From Candidatus Saccharimonadota bacterium (GTDB taxonomy: Bacteria > Patescibacteriota > Saccharimonadia > Saccharimonadales > Saccharimonadaceae): a stretch of 8,098 bases of DNA. Every line of letters starts with the position of its first letter. Position 1 is the first letter of the stretch. Location: the NCBI GenBank assembly GCA_027451185.1, contig DAIDJW010000027.1, forward strand, positions 1 through 8,098, read 5' to 3'. Of this stretch, positions 1 through 6,265 are shown in pieces. Position numbers and translations under genes: made by a program. The notes beneath the pieces are model-generated. The model did no database searches. It was not told the DNA's origin and saw nothing but the letters and a program-made list of their open reading frames with translations.

Positions 1-243
1 AACCCCGGCGATGCTAAATTTAACGTCAATAGCGTTAACGTCACCATCGGAGGCAAGACACAACCAGCCACCAATGCTGGCGGCAATGTTTGGACAACCA
101 CCTATACACCAGACAGCGCTACTACCGGCAACCAGACTGTGACGGCCGCTGCCACCGATACCGGGCTATATCAAAGCCCAACCGGCCCCAGCGCCACCAT
201 TGATGTCACTAGCTCGACGACCAGCAAAGGTCAAGCTAACTAG
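1..243 (+). CDS. C-terminal end of a secreted/surface protein, Ig-like
   Basis: An open frame enters from the left edge in frame 1 and ends at TAG 241-243, giving the last 80 residues of a longer protein. The sequence is rich in Thr, Ser, Ala, Asn and Gly and nearly free of charged residues and Cys. It shows alternating beta-strand patterns (FNVNSVNVTIGG, then VWTTTYTP, then QTVTAAATDT), as in bacterial Ig-like or other beta-sandwich repeats of surface proteins. The final residues (SSTTSKGQAN) form a hydrophilic tail with no LPXTG motif or membrane anchor. The family resemblance is by composition and strand pattern only; no exact domain is assigned. The N-terminus, signal peptide and any repeat number lie outside the window. 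It converges on the PIN-TRAM gene and shares its terminator. Confidence 0.7.
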   Translation, partial: NPGDAKFNVNSVNVTIGGKTQPATNAGGNVWTTTYTPDSATTGNQTVTAAATDTGLYQSPTGPSATIDVTSSTTSKGQAN

Positions 244-265
244 AACTAGAACTACTACAAGCCAA

Positions 266-303
266 AAAATACGCCTCGTGCATTTAGCAGCGAGGCGTAT
301 TTT
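266..303. terminator. Bidirectional intrinsic terminator between convergent genes
   Basis: A perfect 13-bp inverted repeat (AAAATACGCCTCG at 266-278, CGAGGCGTATTTT at 291-303) encloses a 12-nt loop. The loop can add a small TGC/GCA pairing. The plus strand ends in TATTTT and the minus strand ends in TATTTTTT (the A-run at 264-269), so the hairpin can stop transcription in both directions. It lies 22 bp after the stop of the plus-strand surface gene and 11 bp after the stop of the PIN-TRAM gene, as expected for a shared terminator of convergent units. Confidence 0.88.
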
Positions 304-314
304 AATGATGCTTA

Positions 315-1292
315 TTATTGATTATTAACTAGTTTAATAAGGTTATCTTCGTGATCGTTGCCATTACGGCGACGGCTGTTGTTGCGGCCGTTCCTTGGCT
401 GCGTAGCTGCCTGTGTGGCAGGCACGGTAGCCGCTACTGGCTCGACAGCCTTAACAACCGGTTCTTCTGGCTTTGGCTGCGCCTGCGGCCGCGACGGCTG
501 CTTTGAATACTTAGTGCCGGTTGGTTTATTAGTGCGGGGTTTATCGAACTTTCCCTCAGTCGGCTTAGTTGAGTCGCCGCCTTTAATATTCTTGGTAGAC
601 GTCAACTTAGCGAACATCATCTTACCGGCGGCCGTTTGCAGGCTACGAATAAATTCGATTTCAACTTGCTTACTAACCATGCTGCCGGCTTGTTCAACCA
701 CCACCATCGTACCGTCCGGTAGGTGGCCTACGCCTTGATGTTGCTCATTACCTTTTTGAGTAATTTCAAGCATCATTCGCTCGCCCGGTAGATAAGCCAT
801 GCGTAGGCTCATCGCCAAATCGTTGACGTTAAGCACAGTTAGGCCTTCGACATTAGCGACTTTGTTTAGGTTGTAGTCGATGGTACAAATAACACCGCTA
901 TATTGTTTAGCTAAGCTCAGCAACTGGTTGTCGACGCCGTCCACAGCTCGACTGCCATCCTGCAAAATCTCGGTTTTGACCGAATCTAACGCCTGTAGCT
1001 CGCGTACCAAATCTAGGCCGTAGCGAGCCCGTGTGCGTTTGTCGTGATCGCCGTTGTCGGCCAAGAATTGCAGCTCACCAATTACACTGCGCGGAATAAC
1101 CAAAGTATCGGTAATAAAACCAGACCGAGCGACAGCTAAAATACGGCCATCAATTAAAACTGAGGTATCGACAAAAATTGGCCGTAAATTGTTTTTAAGT
1201 TGTTTAGGCGGTTGATGGTTTTTTTGTTGAACCGCCACGTAGCTAAGCTCGGCAACTACGATTATCACTAGTATTAATATATAAAATTCCAT
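315..1292 (-). CDS. yacL: Membrane-anchored PIN-TRAM protein, YacL type
   Basis: A 325-residue protein belonging by motif to the YacL/PilT-N-terminal PIN plus TRAM family, putative ribonucleases or RNA-binding proteins. Residues 3-21 form one hydrophobic segment. The PIN domain runs from about 38 to 160, with the acidic metal-binding set visible as D42 (FVDTSVLIDGR), E73 (VIGEL), D121 (VDGVDNQ) and D139 (TIDYNLNKVA). The TRAM domain runs from about 168 to 231 (LPGERM, then GVGHLPDGTMVVVE, then LQTAAGKMMFAKL). Residues 232-325 are a low-complexity Lys/Pro/Gln/Ala tail with an Asn/Arg-rich basic patch (NGRNNSRRRNGN), probably disordered. Bacillus YacL has several N-terminal membrane helices; here there is one. 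ATG at 1292 is preceded by GAGG, and only 8 bp separate it from the radA stop, so translation is probably coupled. The family is secure; the RNA substrate is unknown. Confidence 0.9.
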   Translation of the reverse strand: MEFYILILVIIVVAELSYVAVQQKNHQPPKQLKNNLRPIFVDTSVLIDGRILAVARSGFITDTLVIPRSVIGELQFLADNGDHDKRTRARYGLDLVRELQALDSVKTEILQDGSRAVDGVDNQLLSLAKQYSGVICTIDYNLNKVANVEGLTVLNVNDLAMSLRMAYLPGERMMLEITQKGNEQHQGVGHLPDGTMVVVEQAGSMVSKQVEIEFIRSLQTAAGKMMFAKLTSTKNIKGGDSTKPTEGKFDKPRTNKPTGTKYSKQPSRPQAQPKPEEPVVKAVEPVAATVPATQAATQPRNGRNNSRRRNGNDHEDNLIKLVNNQ

Positions 1293-1300
1293 GTTTCCTC
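1293..1300 (-). promoter_or_regulatory. Ribosome binding site of the PIN-TRAM gene in the 8-bp radA gap
   Basis: The minus strand reads TAA-GAGGAAAC-ATG. GAGG (1297-1300) directly abuts the radA stop codon and sits 4 nt before the ATG, slightly shorter than the usual spacing. The site supports the ATG at 1292 as start. It also implies that ribosomes finishing radA can restart on this gene. Confidence 0.7.
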
Positions 1301-2656
1301 TTATTTCTGGAGGTAATCAATCAACGCCATGCGTAAATCGCCAACTCCTTTTATAAATTCATTTTTTGCACTATTTGCTGGAGCGATGGCCTGTTTAAAG
1401 CCCAGCTTTTTTGCTTCGGCAATTCGCCGATCAATCCCAATGACCGAACGAACTTCGCCGCCAAGGCCCACCTCACCAAAGACGACAACTTTATCATCTA
1501 GTCGGCGCCCGGCTGCCGCGCTGGCAATCGCCATACAGATAGCCAGGTCAGCTGCTTGGTCGTTTAGTTTTAAACCGCCGACAACGTTGATATAGATATC
1601 TTTATCGGATAAATTCAGTTTGGTGCGGCGCTCCAAAACGGCGATTAGCAGGTTGAGACGATTTAAGTCAAAACCACTGGCCGTACGCTTAGGATAGCCG
1701 AAACTGGTCGGATTAACAAGCGCCTGAATTTCAACCAGTAGCGGGCGAGTTCCTTCGATAGTGGCTAAAACAACCGAACCATCGGCATTTTGGCGCTCGG
1801 CCAGCAAGGTCGCCGAAGGATTGCTAACGATACGCAGGCCATTCTCGTCCATCTCAAAAATGGCCGCTTCGTTGGTTGAGCCAAACCGGTTTTTAATCGC
1901 TCGCACTACTTTGAAGCCACCGTAACGGTCACCTTCAAACTGCAGCACAACGTCAACCAAGTGCTCTAATACTTTTGGTCCAGCAATGCTACCTTCTTTA
2001 GTGACGTGTCCGACCAAAACGACGGCCGCCCCAGCCTCTTTGGCGGCTCGAATAATCACATTGCTAGAATTGGTAATTTGACTAACTGTTCCCGGCGCAC
2101 TAGTAATTTCGTCTAGCGCTAGGGTTTGAATAGAGTCAATAATAACCAATTTATATTGACCGCTGCGAATGGTAGCCGCAATATCGTCAGCACTGGTGGT
2201 CGCCACAAAGCCTAATTGATCATTGTGATGCGCACCCAGCCGCTCGGCGCGCAATCTTACCTGCGAGGCCGATTCCTCACCACTGGCATATAAAACCGGT
2301 ACCGATTCGGCAACCTTAGCAGTGACTTGTAATAGCAGCGTACTTTTGCCAATGCCCGGTTGTCCGGCAAGCAGCACCACGGCACCCGGCAAAATGCCGC
2401 CGCCTAAGACAATATCTAAATCATCGATGCCCGTTTTTAAGCGCTCGACAGCCTTTTCAGACGCAATTGAGCGCATTGTTTGAGCCGTCAAAACATGTCC
2501 GCCATTGCCGGCCCGTGCCACCACTGACTTGCCGGCTGGCGCTGATATTTGCTCAACTAAGGTGTTCCACTCACCGCAATTTTCACAGCGACCAGACCAC
2601 TTACCATAAACCGCCCCACAGTTTTGACACACAAATTGTGTCCTAGATTTTACCAC
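1301..2656 (-). CDS. radA: DNA repair protein RadA/Sms
   Basis: A 451-residue RadA, a RecA-like ATPase that drives branch migration and recombination intermediate processing, cytoplasmic, and of normal family length. The N-terminal zinc finger has C10-x2-C13 and C24-x2-C27. The RecA-like core has Walker A GQPGIGKST at 98-106, Walker B LVIIDS at 170-175 and the RadA signature KNRFG at 255-259. The C-terminal Lon-protease-like domain spans about 290-451, with GGLKLNDQAADLAI at 360-373. The start is GTG at 2656: it gives the expected distance to the zinc finger, and no ATG lies between it and M61. No Shine-Dalgarno is visible in the 17-bp gap to the preceding stop. An extended -10-like sequence ends 6 nt before the GTG. 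It is third in the clpC operon, as radA follows clpC in many Firmicutes. Confidence 0.97.
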   Translation of the reverse strand: MVKSRTQFVCQNCGAVYGKWSGRCENCGEWNTLVEQISAPAGKSVVARAGNGGHVLTAQTMRSIASEKAVERLKTGIDDLDIVLGGGILPGAVVLLAGQPGIGKSTLLLQVTAKVAESVPVLYASGEESASQVRLRAERLGAHHNDQLGFVATTSADDIAATIRSGQYKLVIIDSIQTLALDEITSAPGTVSQITNSSNVIIRAAKEAGAAVVLVGHVTKEGSIAGPKVLEHLVDVVLQFEGDRYGGFKVVRAIKNRFGSTNEAAIFEMDENGLRIVSNPSATLLAERQNADGSVVLATIEGTRPLLVEIQALVNPTSFGYPKRTASGFDLNRLNLLIAVLERRTKLNLSDKDIYINVVGGLKLNDQAADLAICMAIASAAAGRRLDDKVVVFGEVGLGGEVRSVIGIDRRIAEAKKLGFKQAIAPANSAKNEFIKGVGDLRMALIDYLQK

Positions 2657-2662
2657 GTCATT

Positions 2663-2671
2663 ATTGTACCA
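2663..2671 (-). promoter_or_regulatory. Possible internal extended -10 promoter just before radA
   Basis: The minus strand carries TGG-TACAAT (TGn plus a 5/6 match to TATAAT, hexamer 2663-2668), ending 6 nt before the radA GTG. Transcription would start at or next to the GTG, giving a leaderless mRNA, which would agree with the missing Shine-Dalgarno. No convincing -35 is present, and a single 9-bp match can occur by chance. Confidence 0.3.
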
Positions 2672-2673
2672 CG

Positions 2674-3678
2674 TTACACCGACGGCGCCGGCGCTAAAGT
2701 GCTGGTGCTATCGATACTCTTATATAATTCATTGCTGGCAAGCGCACTGTTTTGGTACAGTTTTACCAAATCATTGTACTGGTTAATTTGATTATTAATA
2801 TTATCGCGCATGGCCGTCAAGGCATCGACACGACTCACTAAGGCTGACCGTTCAGCATAAAATTGGCTCGTCGAATCAAACTGATTGTTCTTGGCGCGGT
2901 TATTGAAGTCGGCCACATCGGCATTGAGCTGTGTGACTTGCTGGGTATAGGCGGCCGTTTCTTGATTAATTTGATTAATCAAGCTATTTAGTTGGTCGGC
3001 GTATGCTTTGGTCTGATTTTCCTGAGCCGTAAAGACCGACGAATACTTGGCGTACAAGCTCACTAACGCCTGGCGGTTTGAAAAATAGCGGCTGTAGTAA
3101 GCTTCGAGTTGCGGATCGACGCTCGGGTCTTGCGTAGCAATCAATGAAAATAGCTCGTTATCGCGTTCACCTGGCTCGGTTGTCGCAAAGTAGTCAACCG
3201 TCGACTTAAATTTCGCCGTATTGTCCGGTTGGGCATAGGTCAACTCAATCAGCTGGTTGAGTTTTGTTAAGTCGCTACCCTGGGTGCGCTTGTAGGCAGC
3301 GTGCAGCATCTCGTAAGCCGCCGTGACTTCACGAATACCGTCTAGTTTTGAGTTGGTAACGTTATAAATATAAATGTACTGATTGTTGTAGCAACCCAAC
3401 ACTGCGACGCCACCGCCCTGATTGGGGCATGATTTATTAAATTGAGCGGCGTCCTGCAATTGCGGCTGCGAGGCGTAAAACAAAAACTTGCCTTCGCTGC
3501 TCATACCGGAACGCTCGGCAAACGATGCGATGGTTGAGCTGGGCTTGTAGTTCCAGTAGTTAATTTGATCAATGATCTGTTGTTTGTTGTTAAGGACTAC
3601 AAAACCCAACAACAGCAATGCTATAACTGTTATAAGAGTGGTTAGTAGGCCCGAGGCCTTAGACTTCTTGGGATACAT
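2674..3678 (-). CDS. Single-pass membrane protein with coiled-coil region, peptidase-like motif
   Basis: A 334-residue protein I cannot assign to a named family. A basic N-terminus (MYPKKSK) is followed by one hydrophobic segment at about 10-29 with no lipobox, so the rest is probably outside the membrane. A central region (about 45-200) contains a possible disulfide pair, C84 and C96. It also contains AAYEMLHAAYKR (121-131 region), which resembles an HExxH zinc-peptidase helix with the first His replaced by Tyr (Y122, E123, H126). Further on come NELFS (E175) and LEAYYSRYFSNRQ (191-203). Residues about 200-310 are Gln/Asn/Ala-rich and probably helical or coiled-coil, followed by a Ser/Thr/Pro tail. 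The start ATG overlaps the clpC 3' end by 20 bp. An in-frame TAA directly precedes it, so no earlier start is possible. There is only a weak, distant AAGGG upstream. Its position suggests envelope protein quality control or stress, by inference only. Confidence 0.8.
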   Translation of the reverse strand: MYPKKSKASGLLTTLITVIALLLLGFVVLNNKQQIIDQINYWNYKPSSTIASFAERSGMSSEGKFLFYASQPQLQDAAQFNKSCPNQGGGVAVLGCYNNQYIYIYNVTNSKLDGIREVTAAYEMLHAAYKRTQGSDLTKLNQLIELTYAQPDNTAKFKSTVDYFATTEPGERDNELFSLIATQDPSVDPQLEAYYSRYFSNRQALVSLYAKYSSVFTAQENQTKAYADQLNSLINQINQETAAYTQQVTQLNADVADFNNRAKNNQFDSTSQFYAERSALVSRVDALTAMRDNINNQINQYNDLVKLYQNSALASNELYKSIDSTSTLAPAPSV

Positions 3679-6136
3679 TTAGTTTGATTTCACCCTTGTC
3701 CGCCCCAACGGCTAAAACACTGCCCTTTTCATATTCGCCCGACAGAATCCCGTCGGCGATCTTATGCTCTAACATGTCTTGAATTGCGCGGCGTAACGGC
3801 CGAGCGCCAAATTTTTCGTCATAACCCTTGTTAATCATAAGACGCTTGGCAGCCGGTGATATAACCAGGTGAATACCTTTGTGTATCAGACGGTCTTGCA
3901 ACTCGTTAATCAGATTGTCGAAGATCTTTGAAACTTCAGCCCTGGTGAGTGCATTAAATGTCACAATAGCGTCGAAGCGGTTGATTAGTTCAGGCCGCAT
4001 CATTCGACGTAAAGCTTCTTCGGCAGCAGCCGCGTTTTCTTGATGGGCCACTTCAAGTTGCTTTTTGTCACCCTTGGTCTCGGCATGGAATCCCAAACTT
4101 GATTCTTTCATCATTCGATCTGCTCCAAGGTTGCTAGTCAAAATAACAATCGTGTTGCTAAAATCAACCTTGTGGCCCTTGGCATCGGTTATACTGCCGT
4201 CCTCTAATAGCTGCAGCAGCAGCTGAAATACCTCTGGGTGCGCTTTTTCAATTTCATCGAACAGCACAACGCTGTATGGTTGACGGCGGATTTTATCGGT
4301 TAGCTGGCCACCGTCTTCATAACCAACGTAGCCAGCTGGCGCGCCTAATAGTCGCGATGTGTTATGGCGCTCGCCAAACTCGCTCATATCGATTTTTACT
4401 AGAGCGTCATCGCTGCCAAAAACTTCACGCGCTAATACGCGGGCTAACTCGGTTTTACCAACGCCAGTCGGTCCCATAAAGACAAATGAGCCAATCGGAC
4501 GCTTGCTGCTTGCCACGCCACTGCGACTGCGGCGGATAGCCCGCGAAACTTTTTCGACCGCTTCTTGCTGACCAATAATGTATTTACCAAGATGTTTTTC
4601 AAGATGGGTCAGTAGTTTGGCTTCCGACTTTTGCACCCGTCGGACAGGAATACCGGTCATGGCCGCAATGGCGCTGGCGACGTCATCATCCGACAGATTA
4701 ATCGGTGTTTTATTGCCATCGGCGGCGCGAATTTCGTCAATTTTCACGTTAAGTTGACTGATGCGTGTTTTATAAAGGGCCGCACGTTCGTAATCTTCGG
4801 CTAGCACCGCTTCTTCCATCTTGTCGTTCAAACCTTTAAGCTGGCGCATATAATCGCGCAGTTTACTCGGTTTATGGCCGGTTTTAACGCGCACCCTTGC
4901 GGCCGCCTCGTCAATCACGTCAATCGCCTTGTCCGGCATAAAGCGCTCGCTTAAGTAGCGATCGGCCATGTATACGGTGTCTTCAATAATCTCATCACTA
5001 ATAGCCACACCGTGATGCTTTTCGTAATAAGGTTTCAGACCTTTCAGGATTGCTATCGTATCTTTCAGATTTGGCTCGGGCACCATAATGGTTTGCAGAC
5101 GGCGCTCTAAGGCCGTATCTTTTTCGATGTGTTTGCGGTATTCATCGAGCGTCGTCGCGCCAATTAAACGCAGCTCGCCGCGGGCTAGAGCTGGCTTTAA
5201 CATATTGGCGGCATCAAGCGCACCTTCGGCCGCACCGGCGCCCACTAGTAGATGTAGCTCGTCAATAAAGACAATAACGTTCTTTTGCTGTTGCAGCTCG
5301 GTCATAACTTTCTTGAGGCGTTCTTCAAACTCACCGCGATATTTAGTCCCAGCAATCATGCCAGCCAAGTCAAGCTGTACCACCCGTCGGTCAAGCAGGT
5401 GCTCCGGCACGTCCTCGGCGGCAATGCGTTGAGCTAGGCCTTCAACAATGGCCGTTTTACCGACGCCAGGCTCACCAATAAGCACCGGGTTATTCTTGGT
5501 GCGGCGGCTAAGAATCGTAATAATTCGCTCTTCTTGCTCGCCACGACCAATCACCGGGTCAAGCTGACCAGCCCGCGCCTTGGCCGTTAAATCGGTCCCA
5601 AAAGTCTCAAGGGCACCCTTGCGGCGCGGCATTTGCTTGGTTTCCATGGTGGCGTCATCAATATCACGATACGAATCATTTTGGTGATCGAAGTACTCTT
5701 CAAGTTCGGCCACGAGTCCTGGAATATCAACATTCATATCACGCAGCAAAACAGTCGCCCGAGCATTCTTCTGACTCAAAATACTATATAGAATGTGCTC
5801 TGTGCCTAAAAAGTCCTGGTGAAACTCTTGGGCAACATCCCAACTCATTTTCAAAGCCAACTTAGCTGTTTCGCTCAAGCTTTTGGTATTAATCGGGCCA
5901 ATAAAAGTCGTCATTGGCTCTAAGTTTAGGGCGCCCTGAGCACGGTCGAGGGTTACTCCAGCATCGGCCAGCAGTTTTGCGCCTACCGATGCACCCTGAG
6001 CCATTAGGCCCAGCAACAAGTGCTCAGTACCGATATATGGGCTGCCGTAGCCCTGAGCAATAACCGTTGCGTGATGTAAGCTAGTTCGCGCATTGTCGGT
6101 TAAATGTGAAATAAATTCTGCAAAATCATCAGCCAT
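3659..6136 (-). CDS. clpC: ATP-dependent Clp protease ATP-binding subunit ClpC
   Basis: An 825-residue Hsp100 unfoldase that feeds substrates to the ClpP peptidase, cytoplasmic, of usual ClpC length. From the ATG, two Clp_N repeats span about 5-150 (each with GTEH-LL or GTEHIL). AAA-1 has Walker A GEPGVGKT (221-228) and Walker B VIVFIDELH (287-295). A UVR-type segment occupies about 438-466 (KMEEAVLAEDYERAALYK) in place of the long ClpB middle domain. AAA-2 has Walker A GPTGVGKT (555-562), Walker B VVLFDE (623-628) and sensor-2 GARPLRR (777-783). An LGF tripeptide at 681-683 matches the ClpP-docking loop, so this is a protease partner rather than a ClpB disaggregase. The frame can be opened to a TTG at 6172, but homology begins at MADDF and AGGAGG lies between the two, so ATG 6136 is chosen. 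It is the first gene of the operon, under a CIRCE-controlled promoter. Confidence 0.96.
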   Translation of the reverse strand: MADDFAEFISHLTDNARTSLHHATVIAQGYGSPYIGTEHLLLGLMAQGASVGAKLLADAGVTLDRAQGALNLEPMTTFIGPINTKSLSETAKLALKMSWDVAQEFHQDFLGTEHILYSILSQKNARATVLLRDMNVDIPGLVAELEEYFDHQNDSYRDIDDATMETKQMPRRKGALETFGTDLTAKARAGQLDPVIGRGEQEERIITILSRRTKNNPVLIGEPGVGKTAIVEGLAQRIAAEDVPEHLLDRRVVQLDLAGMIAGTKYRGEFEERLKKVMTELQQQKNVIVFIDELHLLVGAGAAEGALDAANMLKPALARGELRLIGATTLDEYRKHIEKDTALERRLQTIMVPEPNLKDTIAILKGLKPYYEKHHGVAISDEIIEDTVYMADRYLSERFMPDKAIDVIDEAAARVRVKTGHKPSKLRDYMRQLKGLNDKMEEAVLAEDYERAALYKTRISQLNVKIDEIRAADGNKTPINLSDDDVASAIAAMTGIPVRRVQKSEAKLLTHLEKHLGKYIIGQQEAVEKVSRAIRRSRSGVASSKRPIGSFVFMGPTGVGKTELARVLAREVFGSDDALVKIDMSEFGERHNTSRLLGAPAGYVGYEDGGQLTDKIRRQPYSVVLFDEIEKAHPEVFQLLLQLLEDGSITDAKGHKVDFSNTIVILTSNLGADRMMKESSLGFHAETKGDKKQLEVAHQENAAAAEEALRRMMRPELINRFDAIVTFNALTRAEVSKIFDNLINELQDRLIHKGIHLVISPAAKRLMINKGYDEKFGARPLRRAIQDMLEHKIADGILSGEYEKGSVLAVGADKGEIKLNVSQEV

Positions 6137-6150
6137 ATTTTTATTATCTA

Positions 6151-6157
6151 TCCTCCT
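6151..6157 (-). promoter_or_regulatory. clpC Shine-Dalgarno with unusually long spacing
   Basis: A full AGGAGGA lies 14 nt upstream of ATG 6136, longer than the usual 5-9 nt, across an A/T-only-like spacer (TAGATAATAAAAAT). The site falls inside the frame extension towards TTG 6172 and therefore rules that extension out. No ATG, GTG or TTG in frame lies closer to it, so the ATG at 6136 remains the best start. Confidence 0.75.
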
Positions 6158-6206
6158 ACTGTGAAAGCGCAAGCATATTTAAGGCTTTTGCGATCTTCCT
6201 AACATC

Positions 6207-6236
6207 AGTATAGCAAAAAATTAGCACTCAGGTCAA
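6207..6236 (-). promoter_or_regulatory. clpC promoter, sigma70-type with extended -10
   Basis: On the minus strand, TTGACC (6231-6236) and TATACT (6207-6212) are 18 nt apart, and TGC precedes the -10 to make an extended -10 (TGnTATACT). The predicted start is near A6200, giving a leader of about 63 nt before the clpC ATG. The -35 lies inside the CIRCE spacer, and one CIRCE arm fills part of the -35/-10 gap, so a bound repressor would exclude RNA polymerase. Confidence 0.8.
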
Positions 6237-6251
6237 GCGAGTGCTAATTTT
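6217..6251 (-). terminator. nusA intrinsic terminator built from the CIRCE repeat
   Basis: The CIRCE arms extend by AAAA/TTTT on their outer sides into a perfect 13-bp inverted repeat (6217-6229 with 6239-6251) around a 9-nt loop. On the minus strand it is followed by a T-run (6220 down to 6215; the first four pair in the stem, two lie beyond). It starts 14 bp after the nusA stop. No other hairpin with a T-run is seen between nusA and clpC. The lower stem is A/T-rich, so efficiency is uncertain. Confidence 0.6.
6221..6247. promoter_or_regulatory. CIRCE operator, HrcA binding site
   Basis: TTAGCACTC at 6221-6229, a 9-nt spacer and GAGTGCTAA at 6239-6247 match the CIRCE consensus exactly. CIRCE is the operator of the heat-shock repressor HrcA, which usually controls groESL and dnaK operons. 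Here it overlaps the clpC promoter, so clpC and the three genes behind it are predicted to be HrcA-repressed and induced by heat or misfolded protein. hrcA itself is not in the window. Confidence 0.95.
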
Positions 6252-6265
6252 GCGTTGTGGGTTAT

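Noticed and set aside
358..738. 126-codon plus-strand frame opposite the PIN-TRAM gene
   Set aside because: It is antisense to the biased codons of the real gene, and its Arg/Cys/Ser-rich product resembles no protein family.
2650..2661. Three-codon ATG-ACG-TGG-TAA mini-frame overlapping the radA GTG
   Set aside because: Such a short frame arises easily by chance, and there is no ribosome site before it; it is not evidence for coupling.
5088..5432. 114-codon plus-strand frame opposite clpC AAA-1
   Set aside because: A Ser/Arg/Cys-rich reverse-strand shadow of a highly conserved coding region, with no independent start signals.
6137..6172. clpC start extended upstream to TTG at 6172
   Set aside because: The extension has no ribosome binding site, contains the AGGAGGA of the downstream ATG inside it, and adds residues before the family's usual beginning at MADDF.
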